The translations under genes and the position numbers were made by a program. A DNA stretch of 64,000 nucleotides from Huintestinicola sp050874005 (GTDB lineage Bacteria > Bacillota > Clostridia > Oscillospirales > Ruminococcaceae): assembly GCF_050874005.1 (NCBI RefSeq), contig NZ_JBNMJV010000002.1, forward strand, positions 62,001-126,000, in the 5' to 3' direction. Numbering within the stretch: the stretch's first letter is position 1; the number at the start of each line of letters is the position of its first letter. The notes beneath the pieces were generated by a model. That model did not search any database. It was not told the origin of the DNA and saw nothing but the letters and a program-made list of their open reading frames with translations. Shown in pieces: positions 17,606-26,937 of the stretch.

Positions 17606-17698
17606 TTATTCCGAATCGGCAGATTCTTTTTTTATCCTGAAAATAATTCTGAAAAGACCTGCAAGAAGCTTCGGGCTCTTGACCACTACCATTTTCAT
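17606..17698 (-). CDS. spoVM: stage V sporulation protein M (tiny membrane-curvature peptide)
   Basis: A 30-residue amphipathic peptide beginning MKMVVVKSPKLLAGLFRIIF and ending in a charged tail. It matches the SpoVM pattern (short polar start, the KxPK box, then a hydrophobic helix with Gly and Arg), which in Bacillus recognises the positive curvature of the forespore and recruits the SpoIVA coat base. A strong GGAGG lies seven bases before the ATG at 17696-17698. The position after prpC-prkC-rsgA-thiN is the same as in Bacillus subtilis, which supports the call. It is easily missed because of its size. Confidence 0.85.
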   Translation of the reverse strand: MKMVVVKSPKLLAGLFRIIFRIKKESADSE

Positions 17699-17766
17699 AA
17701 AAACACCTCCGTTTAATATGACCGAGTGTATAGTTCATATTATTCGGATAACGGCGTTTTGACACA

Positions 17767-18375
17767 CTATTTTTCAAGAATAACAAGAATTTGCCCCGAC
17801 TTCACTTCAATTTCCGCAGAGCTGCCCGTAAACTCGTTGCTGACACCCAGCGGAAAATCCGACGTTAGAACAATATCTCCACCATATTTCAGCCCCTTTG
17901 CGGAAATCTCGGAACGCTGTGCAAGAGAAAACAGGGAAACATATTTATATCCGTCATTATTTAAACTGACCTTGCCAACGCCGCACACCCGCATAACAAA
18001 GCCGTTTCCGTGAAGAATACCCTCTCTGCCGTGACTGTCAATATATGCCAAGGTCTGAACAGAAGCAAAGGTGTGACCCATTCTGCCGCCGTCTGCTCCG
18101 TAAATATGAAAAACGCTTATATGCTCATCAAAGGCAGTTTTGACAGCCATCATAAGGTCCGTGTCGTCCTTTTCCCGTGGTGCGGTAATGATCTCGCAGT
18201 CCTCGGGAAGCTCTTCCTCATTGCTGTCAAGGTCGCCGATAATGCAGTCGGGCTTTATCCCCAGCCTAACACAGTGACGGTATCCCCCGTCCGCAGCTAT
18301 AACAACGGCTCCCTCGGGAATATGAACATTGCTGTAATCCTCAATGTCCGCTCCTCCGAAAATAACGCACATCAT
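17767..18375 (-). CDS. thiN: thiamine pyrophosphokinase
   Basis: Transfers pyrophosphate from ATP to thiamine to make thiamine diphosphate. About 202 residues. The signature ADGGYRHCVRLGIKPDCIIGDLD near residue 30 and GADGGRMGHTFAS near residue 95 are the catalytic and binding segments of the family. I chose the ATG at 18375, which overlaps the rsgA stop as ATGA and has GGGAGA upstream; an ATG 18 bases earlier has no ribosome site. No thiamine riboswitch is visible. It lies in the conserved rsgA-(rpe)-thiN-spoVM order, here without rpe. Confidence 0.92.
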   Translation of the reverse strand: MMCVIFGGADIEDYSNVHIPEGAVVIAADGGYRHCVRLGIKPDCIIGDLDSNEEELPEDCEIITAPREKDDTDLMMAVKTAFDEHISVFHIYGADGGRMGHTFASVQTLAYIDSHGREGILHGNGFVMRVCGVGKVSLNNDGYKYVSLFSLAQRSEISAKGLKYGGDIVLTSDFPLGVSNEFTGSSAEIEVKSGQILVILEK

Positions 18376-19253
18376 CTGCCGTTTATCTCCCATTCTTTGA
18401 TATTCTTAGCTTCCTCATACATCTGACAATAGCTTTCGTGCCTTGAACGGGCAATGTCTCCCCTCTTTACCGCCTCAAGCACCTCGCAGCCCTTTTCCTT
18501 GATATGACTGCAGTCTGCAAAGCGGCATTTTCCCTCATACTGCTCAAATTCTCTGAAACAGTATTTCAGCTCGTCCTTTAAGATAACGGCGTACTGCATC
18601 GTGTCAAAGCTTGAAAAGCCCGGAGTATCGGCAGCATAACCGTCAAAAAGCTTGTACAGCCTTGAAACTCTGGTGGTATGACGTCCTCTGCCAAGCTTAT
18701 GGCTTATCTCAGCAGTTTTGATCTCAAGCTCGGGAGCAAGATGATTTAAAAGAGTGGACTTGCCTGCGCCCGTATTTCCCGTAAATGCGCATATCCTGCC
18801 CCGTATCTTCTCTCTGATGATGTCAAGCCCCTCGCTGCTGCCATAGTCGCATACCACGACGGAAATGCCTATTCTCCCGTATATCTCGGGTATCATCTCG
18901 TTTGCCTTTAGATCCACCTTAGTAACGGCGATAACAGGCTCTATAGATTTATATTCGCATACGGCAATGAACTTGTCAAGCAACGTAAGATTAGGCGCAG
19001 GCTCGCAGGTGGATACCACAAATACCATAACATCGAGATTTGCCAGAGGCGGACGGATAATGCTGTTTTTCCGCTCCTCTATCTCGCTGATAACGCCGTC
19101 CCTCACAACACAGCGGTCGCCTGCACAGGGAGACAGACCATCCTTGCGGAAAATGCCTCTCGCTTTAAGCTTTAAAAGCGCCCCGTCCTCAGTCTCGACC
19201 GTGTAAAGTCCGCCAAGCGATTCAAGTATCAAACCTTTTATGCCGCTGTCCAT
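18372..19253 (-). CDS. rsgA: ribosome small-subunit-dependent GTPase
   Basis: Circularly permuted GTPase that assists late 30S maturation and releases assembly factors. 293 residues: N-terminal OB-fold (to about 65), then G4 TKVDL near residue 112 preceding the Walker A GNTGAGKSTLLNHL near 160, and a C-terminal zinc knuckle with C, H and C residues (CRFADCSHIKEKGC). It follows the PASTA kinase gene by 58 bases; in B. subtilis RsgA is a target of PrkC, so the linkage has functional sense. Confidence 0.95.
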   Translation of the reverse strand: MDSGIKGLILESLGGLYTVETEDGALLKLKARGIFRKDGLSPCAGDRCVVRDGVISEIEERKNSIIRPPLANLDVMVFVVSTCEPAPNLTLLDKFIAVCEYKSIEPVIAVTKVDLKANEMIPEIYGRIGISVVVCDYGSSEGLDIIREKIRGRICAFTGNTGAGKSTLLNHLAPELEIKTAEISHKLGRGRHTTRVSRLYKLFDGYAADTPGFSSFDTMQYAVILKDELKYCFREFEQYEGKCRFADCSHIKEKGCEVLEAVKRGDIARSRHESYCQMYEEAKNIKEWEINGR

Positions 19254-19311
19254 ACCATCTCTCCCATATCAAACAGGCAGGCAAGACATATGCCTTACCC
19301 GCCCGTAAAAA

Positions 19312-21582
19312 TCAATAACTGTTAATAATGCTGTTCCACCAATCCTCGTAATCGTTGTTGTCGATGATATCGGCATCATTATAGGGATCGGAGAACGCTG
19401 TATTCTGTCCGCCCGGCTGATCGGGTACGGCAGGTGCCTGAGTCTCGGCAGGCTCGGGAACGCCGAACAGCGTTATAAGAACATTTTTATCAAATCTGAC
19501 TTCCGAAACAGTCATTGTGTTGAAGTCAACATTGTATTCACCCAGAATTTCGGTATTGCCCTTGTCGTCTGCAACCTCCACAACGGTTTTCTGAGTATCG
19601 CTGCCCTCAACGGGAATGGAGATAGTGGAAACATATCCGATATTGTCGACCGAAATAGTTCCTGCCATATTTCCGCCTACATAAGCGTTGAATACAGCCT
19701 TGCCCTTTAAGCCGTCGGGAACTGCAAAGGTGATATTGACCTCCTGCTTGGGAGCCTTGCCGGAGCTGTAGGTAAGCACCACCGTCTGGTTGGGGCTTAC
19801 GATATTGGACTGACCCTCAGAGTCAAGAGCGGGAATACTTTGTGCAATAACGGTATCTGCCGGCTCGGCGGAATCCTCCATCTGAAGCTGAACAGTAAAG
19901 CCCTGTGCCTCAAGCTTGGACTTGGCTGTGTCCTTGTTTTCGCCTACAAGATTAGGCATAATAACGTCATATATCTCAGGACCCAGGCTTACGTACATAA
20001 TAACGGTAGAATCGATCTCCACCTCTGTATTTCTTTCAGGCTCTGTCTTGATAACGGTGTTCTTTTCAGCGTCGCTGTTCTGCATTACGATGCTTACTTT
20101 CAGCTTGTTTCCGTTTAACATACTCTCGGCAGTATTTGCTTCAAGAGAGTACACATTGGGAACGATGACCATCTGAGGTCCCTTGCTGACAATTGCCTTT
20201 ACCTCCGTGCTTCCACGAACGATAGGCGCACCCTCCTTGGGAGTATGGGAAATGATATATCCCTTGGGTATCTCGGAATCATACTGCTCTCCGCCGACCA
20301 CAAGAGTGAAGTACTCGGAATAGTAGGTCTTGCAGTACTGATACTCGTGACCCACCAGATTGACCATCGGCTCGGTTTTTTTATCGTCAACAAACGTATT
20401 CATAATAACAACGGTGATGAATACCATTGCAATAATGACTACCGCAGCTGCAATAGCCGTAAGAGCAACAACAAAGTAAGAGGACTTTGATACCTCGCCG
20501 TCGTCCTCGTCATCGTCGTCGTAATCGTCAATATCCTCGTTTTCGTAAACTTCCTCTTTGGATTTTTTAGGCTTCGTTTTTCTCACCTCGTCCTTATAGA
20601 CCTTCTTCGGTGTTTCTTCCTTGAACCTGTGGGCAGGGGCGGAATTATTCTTTTCTCCCCCCGAGGCTTCGGGTCTTTGGAAATACTGAGTCTTTTCAGC
20701 GTCTCCCGATGATGTGTCAAGATAATTATATTCAAAGACAATGCTGGGATTTTGCTTGAACTCCTCAATGTCCTTTATCATTTCCGAAGCGGACTGATAC
20801 CGCTTGGAAGCGTCTCTCTGCATTGCCCTCATAACAATGCTCTCAAGCCCCTCGGGAATGGTATTGTTTATGGCTCTGGGCGGCTTGGGATTATTCTGCA
20901 TATGCATAAGCGCAACTGCTATAGGCGTATCTGCGTCAAAGGGCTTGACGCCCGTGAGCATTTCGTAGAGCATTACTCCGACGGAGTAAATATCGCTCTT
21001 TTCGTCGGTAACGTCTCCCCTTGCCTGCTCGGGACTGATGTAATGAACGCTGCCGATAGCCTTGTCGGAAATGGTCTTGCCCTCCTCACGGGCAAATCTC
21101 GCAATTCCGAAGTCCATGACCTTGATGGTGCCGTCGGGAAAAAGCATAATATTCTGAGGCTTGATGTCACGGTGAACGATTCCCCTGTCGTGAGCGTGCT
21201 GCAAAGCTCTCAGTATCTGAATGATGAAATGAACTGAATCCTTCCATTTCAGAACGCCCTGCTGCTCCATAAACTCCTTGAGAGTAATACCGTCAATGTA
21301 CTCCATAACGATAAACTGTATGCGGTCGCTGAAGCCCACATCGTATATCCTCACGATATTGGGGTGACTGAGAACGGCGATAGCCTTTGATTCATTTCTG
21401 AACCGCCTTACAAAATCGTCATTGTCTGCAAATTCATTTTTCAGAATTTTAACGGCAACAGTTCTGTTTTCAACCAGATCCACAGCCTTGTAAACGTCCG
21501 CCATTCCGCCAATGCCGATAAGCTCGGTGATCTCATAGCGGCCGTCAAGCTTCTTGCCGATATTCTTATCCATCTGATCCAC
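19312..21582 (-). CDS. prkC: PASTA-domain serine/threonine protein kinase
   Basis: Membrane kinase that senses muropeptides or lipid II and phosphorylates growth and cell-wall proteins. 756 residues: kinase domain about 12-275 (GIGGMADVYKA, VAVKILK, HRDIKPQNIML, DFGIARFAREEG, SPEQARG), an acidic linker with many Asp/Glu before a single membrane helix near 365-390, then three extracellular PASTA repeats (about 400-620, each with a VPN or MPNL start), and a C-terminal domain of about 120 residues with beta-strand character. That last domain is beyond the usual PASTA array. Linked to its phosphatase, 38 bases upstream. Confidence 0.95.
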   Translation of the reverse strand: MDQMDKNIGKKLDGRYEITELIGIGGMADVYKAVDLVENRTVAVKILKNEFADNDDFVRRFRNESKAIAVLSHPNIVRIYDVGFSDRIQFIVMEYIDGITLKEFMEQQGVLKWKDSVHFIIQILRALQHAHDRGIVHRDIKPQNIMLFPDGTIKVMDFGIARFAREEGKTISDKAIGSVHYISPEQARGDVTDEKSDIYSVGVMLYEMLTGVKPFDADTPIAVALMHMQNNPKPPRAINNTIPEGLESIVMRAMQRDASKRYQSASEMIKDIEEFKQNPSIVFEYNYLDTSSGDAEKTQYFQRPEASGGEKNNSAPAHRFKEETPKKVYKDEVRKTKPKKSKEEVYENEDIDDYDDDDEDDGEVSKSSYFVVALTAIAAAVVIIAMVFITVVIMNTFVDDKKTEPMVNLVGHEYQYCKTYYSEYFTLVVGGEQYDSEIPKGYIISHTPKEGAPIVRGSTEVKAIVSKGPQMVIVPNVYSLEANTAESMLNGNKLKVSIVMQNSDAEKNTVIKTEPERNTEVEIDSTVIMYVSLGPEIYDVIMPNLVGENKDTAKSKLEAQGFTVQLQMEDSAEPADTVIAQSIPALDSEGQSNIVSPNQTVVLTYSSGKAPKQEVNITFAVPDGLKGKAVFNAYVGGNMAGTISVDNIGYVSTISIPVEGSDTQKTVVEVADDKGNTEILGEYNVDFNTMTVSEVRFDKNVLITLFGVPEPAETQAPAVPDQPGGQNTAFSDPYNDADIIDNNDYEDWWNSIINSY

Positions 21583-21620
21583 TCCGTTTGACCTCGGAAA
21601 ATCCGATTATTATGGGAAAT

Positions 21621-22340
21621 TTATCTTATAACAGCTGCGGTGATATTATCGCCGCCGCCATTGTCAAGCGCTGTCTGTACAAGAGCATTCGGAAGCTCCT
21701 CGGAAGACATATCCTTTGTCATTCTGAACATCAAGCCTTCGTCGCAGTAATTGGACAGACCGTCTGTGCATAGAATGACTGCGCCGTTCGGGGGAAGCTC
21801 GTTTTCAAAATAATCCGGCTCCACATTTTCGGCAACACCCACAGCACGGGTAATAACATTGCGCTTCGGGTGATTTTTCAGTTCTTCCTTTGTAATGTCC
21901 CCACGCTCGTAAAGGTTCATTACCATTGAATGGTCTCTGGTTATCTGTTTTATCTCGTGGGTAACAAGGTAAGCACGGGAATCCCCCACATTCACCGTAT
22001 GTACAAGCCCGTTTCTCACAAGGGAGGCAACGCAGGTCGTGCCCATACCGTTCCATTCGGGAACAGCCGAGCCTAAATCGTAGACAACGGCGTTTGCGGT
22101 CTTGACAGCCGCAACAAGAAGATTTCTTATCTTGTTGCTGTCGTAATCGCTGCGATAGCTCTTAACGATACGCTCCTTTATGATGGCAACTGCCCTGCTG
22201 CTGGCTTCCCTGCCCGCATTTGAGCCGCCCATTCCGTCGCACACCACAGCAAACACAGCGTCCTCAAGCAGCGCAAAATCCACGCTGTCCTGATTTTCGG
22301 AGCGTCCGTGCCCGATATCGGTGTGAGTATAAACCATCAT
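21621..22340 (-). CDS. prpC: PP2C-type protein phosphatase, partner of the PASTA kinase
   Basis: Metal-dependent serine/threonine phosphatase that reverses PrkC. 239 residues. All PP2C landmarks are present: GHGRSENQDS near residue 9, DGMGGSNAG near 35, NVGDSRAYL near 115 and TDGLSNYCDEG near 190, with the Asp residues that bind Mn/Mg. Located directly upstream of prkC in the standard order. Confidence 0.95.
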   Translation of the reverse strand: MMVYTHTDIGHGRSENQDSVDFALLEDAVFAVVCDGMGGSNAGREASSRAVAIIKERIVKSYRSDYDSNKIRNLLVAAVKTANAVVYDLGSAVPEWNGMGTTCVASLVRNGLVHTVNVGDSRAYLVTHEIKQITRDHSMVMNLYERGDITKEELKNHPKRNVITRAVGVAENVEPDYFENELPPNGAVILCTDGLSNYCDEGLMFRMTKDMSSEELPNALVQTALDNGGGDNITAAVIR

Positions 22341-22372
22341 ATTGTCTCAGTCCTTTCAAGAGGCATCGCTGC

Positions 22373-23416
22373 CTATATTTCATATTCCCGTCTGAGCTGA
22401 CCGCAGGCAGCGTTTATATCTGCGCCAAGCGTTCTTCTGACGGTAACGTTCATTCCAAGCCTTTCAAGGCGTTTTGAAAACTGTTCCACAGACCTTCTGT
22501 CTGCGCTGTAGCTTCTTTCCTTGATCTTATTGACAGGGATAAGATTTATGTGACAATTCATACCCCTTAGGAGCCGTGCCAGAGCCTCGGCGTCCTCGGG
22601 AGAATCATTCACGCCGCTTATCACGGCGTATTCAAAGGAAATGCGTCTGCCTGTTTCCTTTATATACTCCCTGCAGGCGGCGATAAGCTCGTTTATATCC
22701 CAGGAGCGGTTCACAGGCATTATCTCGCTCCTGCGCTTGTTGTCCGCAGAGTGGAGCGATACCGACAGAGTAAGCCCTGTTTTAAGCTTTGCCAGATCGT
22801 TAATTCTCGGGACAATGCCGCAGGTGGAAAGGGACACGTGTCTGAGGCTCATATTCCGACCCTTGGGTGAACTGAGCAGCTCCAGAAACCTTATCACGTT
22901 ATTATAATTATCCAGCGGCTCACCTATGCCCATCAGCACAAGGCTGTCAACGTGCCGTCCGCTGTCCTTTTCCGCAAGGTAGATCTGCATAAGCATTTCG
23001 GAGGGCGTAAGATTTCTTCTGAACCCTGCGATAGTGGAAGCGCAGAAATTGCAGCCCATTTTGCAGCCCACCTGTGTGGAAATGCATATGCTGTTTCCGT
23101 GCTTGTAATCCATTAAAACAGACTCAATGTGATTGCCGTCTTCAAGCTCATAAAGATATTTTATCGTATTATCTACACAAGATTCAAGTCTTTTGACGAT
23201 ATTTAGTCGATTTATATAAAATTTTTCAGATAATTTTGTGCGAAGTTCCAATGAAATATTAGACATTTCTGAAAAATCGGTAACTTTTTTTATATGAAGC
23301 CAGTTAAATATCTGCTCGGCACGGAATTTTTTCTCGCCCATAGAGTCAAGCTCTATTATGATCTCGTCTAACGAGAGAGATAAAATATCAAGCTTTTCAG
23401 TCTCCACGAGAGCCAC
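22373..23416 (-). CDS. rlmN: dual-specificity rRNA/tRNA adenine-C2 methyltransferase
   Basis: Radical-SAM enzyme methylating A2503 of 23S rRNA and A37 of some tRNAs. 347 residues with the cluster motif CKMGCNFCAST near residue 118, the SAM-binding GIGEPLDNYNN near 164 and the reactive cysteines of the family (C-terminal AACGQL). The listed start is a GTG overlapping rsmB by 20 bases; a second in-frame GTG nine bases downstream has better spacing to AAAGGG and may be the true start. A PP2C gene follows 32 bases later. Confidence 0.94.
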   Translation of the reverse strand: MALVETEKLDILSLSLDEIIIELDSMGEKKFRAEQIFNWLHIKKVTDFSEMSNISLELRTKLSEKFYINRLNIVKRLESCVDNTIKYLYELEDGNHIESVLMDYKHGNSICISTQVGCKMGCNFCASTIAGFRRNLTPSEMLMQIYLAEKDSGRHVDSLVLMGIGEPLDNYNNVIRFLELLSSPKGRNMSLRHVSLSTCGIVPRINDLAKLKTGLTLSVSLHSADNKRRSEIMPVNRSWDINELIAACREYIKETGRRISFEYAVISGVNDSPEDAEALARLLRGMNCHINLIPVNKIKERSYSADRRSVEQFSKRLERLGMNVTVRRTLGADINAACGQLRREYEI

Positions 23417-24725
23417 CCTTTCTTAAACGGCAGATGAAAAAACCGTCTCCGCCGAAATCCTTTGCAAAAACTGCGGTCATATATTTTCCCTTGAAAAAGC
23501 CACCCATTTCCTCTGGAAAATTTTCTCCCGAAAAATCCTTATGCTTCTCAAGAAAAGCCTCGACCACACGCTCGTTTTCATTTATATTCACCGTACAGGT
23601 TGAATAGACAAGCAGACCGCCCTCTTTAACGTGATCCGCAGCAGCAGTAAGTATCTCCAGCTGCACCCTCGGGAGTCCGTCAGCGTCGGATAAGGGCTTG
23701 TAGCGTATCTCTGGTTTTCCCCTGATAACGCCGTAGCCGCTGCAGGGAACATCGCAGAGGACTCTGTCCGCAATGGGCAGCTGGGGGTTATGTACCCTTG
23801 CGTCATTGGTCATTGTTTCAACAATGTGAAGCCCAAGGCGCTCCGCACCCTGTCTGATAAGCCCCGTCCGCTTCTCGTGAAGCTCGCAGGCAATTATCCT
23901 ACCCTTGTTGCCCATCATTTCCGCCATAGTAAAGGTCTTTCCCCCGGGTGCGGCGCAAAGGTCAATGACCGTCTCCCCCGGTTCGGGATCAACCGCCTTG
24001 CAGCAAAGCTGAGAGGAATAATCTTGAGCGTGGTAATTGCCCTTAATAAAATCCTCGTCCTTTTCCACATCACGAAGATTTTCGCAAATGACCGTATTTT
24101 CGTCAAGACCGCTTACATATGCCTTAACGCTCCTTCCCGAAAGGCTTTCCGCAAGAGCAGCACCGCTTGTTTTAAGAGTATTGACCCTCAGTGTGCAGAT
24201 CGACGGCAGAAGAGCATTCTCCAGAAGTGAGCGTGTATTTTCCTCGCCGTAGCCCTCGCATATTCGTCTGATAAGCTCCTCGGGGCAGGAATACTCCACA
24301 GACATTTTCTTATATTTGTCACCCTTTACCTCGGGAAGCTTCTTTCCGTCTCTGATAATGCTCCGCAGAACAGCGTTCACCATTCCCGAAGCCGAAGCCT
24401 TTTTCAGCTTCTTTACAAGCTCCACCGACTCGCTGACAGCTGCGTTATCGGGAACATTGTCCATATACAGAAGCTGATATGCGCCCATCATCAGAGCGAT
24501 GCGAACCTGCTTGTCCAGCTTGCTTATAGGCTTTGATACGTATGCGGAAAGCAGATGCTCGAGGGTGATACGCCTTTCGGTAACGCCGTAAAACAGCCTT
24601 GCCGCAAACGCCTTGTCCCGCTCGGAAAGAGAGCTGTCCCTGAAAGCGCTGTCAAGGGCAATATTTGAATATGCGCTGCCCTCTACTCTTTCAATGAGCT
24701 TATAAGCGGCAAGCCTTGCGGACAT
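23397..24725 (-). CDS. rsmB: 16S rRNA m5C967 methyltransferase
   Basis: Adds a 5-methyl group to C967 of 16S rRNA. 442 residues: an N-terminal NusB-like helical domain (1-140, RLFYGVTERRITLEHLL), then a SAM-binding Rossmann domain with DLCAAPGGKTFTMAEMM near residue 262, DVPCSGYGVIRG near 326 and YSTCTVNINENE near 378, where the cysteines of the PC and TC motifs are the catalytic pair. Order fmt-rsmB-rlmN is as in Bacillus, with a metallopeptidase gene inserted. Confidence 0.95.
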   Translation of the reverse strand: MSARLAAYKLIERVEGSAYSNIALDSAFRDSSLSERDKAFAARLFYGVTERRITLEHLLSAYVSKPISKLDKQVRIALMMGAYQLLYMDNVPDNAAVSESVELVKKLKKASASGMVNAVLRSIIRDGKKLPEVKGDKYKKMSVEYSCPEELIRRICEGYGEENTRSLLENALLPSICTLRVNTLKTSGAALAESLSGRSVKAYVSGLDENTVICENLRDVEKDEDFIKGNYHAQDYSSQLCCKAVDPEPGETVIDLCAAPGGKTFTMAEMMGNKGRIIACELHEKRTGLIRQGAERLGLHIVETMTNDARVHNPQLPIADRVLCDVPCSGYGVIRGKPEIRYKPLSDADGLPRVQLEILTAAADHVKEGGLLVYSTCTVNINENERVVEAFLEKHKDFSGENFPEEMGGFFKGKYMTAVFAKDFGGDGFFICRLRKGGSRGD

Positions 24726-24746
24726 AGTATCACTCCCGAAATAAAA

Positions 24747-25427
24747 TTATCTTCTCCGTCTGCCGGAAATAAGCAGCAGACGAACAAGGCTCAGAAAAGC
24801 TGTTATCATAGCGGCAACATAGGTCATAGCTGCCGCAGTAAGGACTTTCTTTGCGTCTCTCAGTTCATCGTCCTCAAGGAAATGAGACGAGCGAAGGGAT
24901 CTTATTGCCCTGCCGCTTGCGTCAAATTCAACGGGAAGAGTTACCGCCTGAAAAAGCACCACAGCGCAGAAAAGAAGTATGCCGACAGTAATAAGAAAAT
25001 CCCAGGAGAAAACAAGTCCCAGAAGAACAAGCGGAGTTGACAGGCTTGAACCGAATTGTGTAATAGGGATAATTGCGTTTCTCATCTTGATGGGAGCATA
25101 TCCCGTTGCATACTGAACAGCGTGACCTGCCTCGTGAGCCGCAACACCCACAGCCGCAACGGTGGCGCTGCCGTAAACATCATCGGAAAGCCTTATTACA
25201 TTGGCTCTCGGGTCGTAATGGTCGGTAAGGCTGCCGCTTATGCGCTCTATCCTTACATTTGTAAGACCGTTCCTGTCGAGTATCTCACGTGCAGCGTCCG
25301 CTCCCGTAAGACCTCTGCTGTTTTTTTCCTTGCTGTACTTTGAAAAAGTGGATTTGACCATAAGCTGGGCAACAAGACTGAATATTATTGCAGGGATAAG
25401 GATAATAATTGTGCTGTCCCAATACAT
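24747..25427 (-). CDS. YugP-type membrane zinc metallopeptidase
   Basis: 226 residues. An N-terminal membrane helix (about 3-24), the zinc site HEAGHAVQYATGY near residue 107, and further hydrophobic segments near 120-175 and at the C-terminus. This family occurs widely in Clostridia, often in exactly this fmt-rsmB neighbourhood. The function is not established; an intramembrane or membrane-anchored protease acting on envelope proteins is plausible. Starts 12 bases before the fmt stop region and ends 21 bases before rsmB, so it is clearly part of the operon. Confidence 0.85.
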   Translation of the reverse strand: MYWDSTIIILIPAIIFSLVAQLMVKSTFSKYSKEKNSRGLTGADAAREILDRNGLTNVRIERISGSLTDHYDPRANVIRLSDDVYGSATVAAVGVAAHEAGHAVQYATGYAPIKMRNAIIPITQFGSSLSTPLVLLGLVFSWDFLITVGILLFCAVVLFQAVTLPVEFDASGRAIRSLRSSHFLEDDELRDAKKVLTAAAMTYVAAMITAFLSLVRLLLISGRRRR

Positions 25428-25439
25428 AGCAAACTCTCC

Positions 25440-26357
25440 TTAAAGCTTATTTCCTCTCAGGTAATCGGCTGTTTTCATTCTCTTTCCGCCCTCTGCCTGC
25501 ACCTCGGTAAAGGTAATGCCGAAGCCGTCGCCGCAGATAACGGTGAATTTATCCTTGTCACATATCTCCCCCGCAGAGCCGCTGTGATGTACTCCGTCAA
25601 GTTCGCTGCGGTAAATTTTAAGCCGTCTGCCTGCGATCTCGGCAACAGCGCAGGGCCAGGAGGAAAGGCCTCTTATCTGATCGTGTATCTCCTGTGCAGA
25701 CTTTGAAAAATCAATGGGGCAAAGCTCCTTAGTAAGTCTCGGAGCATAATTTGAAAGGCTGTCGTCCTGCTTTTCGGGGTGAACATCTCCCGACTTTATG
25801 GCACTCACCGTATCAAGCAGCACCTTTGCCCCAAGCTCGGAAAGTCTGTCGTGAAGCTCGTCGGCAGTTTCGTTCTCGCCTATCTCAAGGGTGGCTTTCA
25901 GAAGCATATCTCCCGTGTCGATACCGTCAGCCATTATCATAGAGGTAACGCCCGTGACCTTCTCGCCGTTTAAAATGCACCATTGTATAGGTCCTGCGCC
26001 ACGGTATTTGGGAAGCAGCGAAGCGTGGATATTTATGCAGTAGGTCTTGGGAAGATCAAGCACCCTTCTTGTAAGTATCTGACCGTAAGCCACAACCACG
26101 ATAAGGTCGGGAGCAAGCTCTTTAAGCAGCTCATAGGACTTATCTGCTTCCTCGCCCTTTTTCATACTCACAGGCTGATAAACGGGGATATTCTTTGAAA
26201 CGGCATATTCCTTCACAGGAGGCGGAGCCAGCTTGTATCCTCTGCCCTTGGGCTTGTCGGGCTGAGTGAATACCGCCTTAACATTCTCGCCGCTCTCCAC
26301 GAGAGCTTTAAGGCAGGGAACCGCAAAATCGGGCGTTCCCATAAATACAATATCCAT
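25440..26357 (-). CDS. fmt: methionyl-tRNA formyltransferase
   Basis: Formylates initiator Met-tRNA with 10-formyl-tetrahydrofolate. 305 residues with the family hallmarks MGTPDFAVPCLKAL at the start, HASLLPKYRGAGPIQW near residue 110 (catalytic Asn-His region) and GVTSMIMADGIDTGDML near 137. Follows def by 18 bases on the same strand; the product is later deformylated by that enzyme. Confidence 0.96.
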   Translation of the reverse strand: MDIVFMGTPDFAVPCLKALVESGENVKAVFTQPDKPKGRGYKLAPPPVKEYAVSKNIPVYQPVSMKKGEEADKSYELLKELAPDLIVVVAYGQILTRRVLDLPKTYCINIHASLLPKYRGAGPIQWCILNGEKVTGVTSMIMADGIDTGDMLLKATLEIGENETADELHDRLSELGAKVLLDTVSAIKSGDVHPEKQDDSLSNYAPRLTKELCPIDFSKSAQEIHDQIRGLSSWPCAVAEIAGRRLKIYRSELDGVHHSGSAGEICDKDKFTVICGDGFGITFTEVQAEGGKRMKTADYLRGNKL

Positions 26358-26375
26358 TTTGATACCTCACGAAGT

Positions 26376-26909
26376 TTATTTCTGATTTTTTGCCCTGACC
26401 TTTATCTTCTTTCTTCTGCTTCTGTTTTCCGAAACGTCCTCGGGACGTACAAATTCCTCAACAACGTCAACGAAAAGCTGACCGTCAAGATGAGCGTTCT
26501 CGTGGCATACACACTGTGCGCCAAGGTCGTCGAAGCTTTCCTCGAACCATTCGCCGTTTCTGTCCTGAGCCTTCAGAACAACGTGCTTCGGGCGGGTAAC
26601 ATATCCCCACTTGTCGGGGCAGGAAAGGCAGCCTTCCATAACACGCTGCTTTCCGCTCTGCTCCTTTATCTCGGGGTTTATGGCTTCAATGCGGCGCACC
26701 TGCTTAGTTTCGGGGTCTTCAAGGTGCATAATGAAAAGCCGTCTGCACATTCCCACCTGGGGTCCTGCCAGTCCCACGCCCTCAGCCTTGTCAAGGGTCT
26801 CGTGCATATCGTCAAGAAGAATGTGAAGCTTCTCGTCAAACTTCTCAACGGGTCTGCATTTTTTTCTGAGTATGGGGTCGCCGTCAATATATATATTGCG
26901 AAGTGCCAT
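26376..26909 (-). CDS. def: peptide deformylase
   Basis: Iron or zinc enzyme removing N-formyl groups from nascent proteins. 177 residues. Motif 1 reads GVGLAGPQ (usual GxGxAAPQ), motif 2 EGCLSCP and motif 3 CHENAHLDG (usual QHExDHLxG). The metal ligands Cys, His and His and the catalytic Glu are all present, while the Asp of HExDH is Ala. The basic C-terminal tail (RSRRKKIKVRAKNQK) is unusual in length and charge and may contact the ribosome. Confidence 0.94.
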   Translation of the reverse strand: MALRNIYIDGDPILRKKCRPVEKFDEKLHILLDDMHETLDKAEGVGLAGPQVGMCRRLFIMHLEDPETKQVRRIEAINPEIKEQSGKQRVMEGCLSCPDKWGYVTRPKHVVLKAQDRNGEWFEESFDDLGAQCVCHENAHLDGQLFVDVVEEFVRPEDVSENRSRRKKIKVRAKNQK

Positions 26910-26937
26910 TGCAATTATTCCTTTCCTTATTAGTTAT

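Noticed and set aside
17699..17766. SigE-type promoter for spoVM
   Set aside because: A -10-like TATACACT can be found on the minus strand, but no matching -35 at the right distance.
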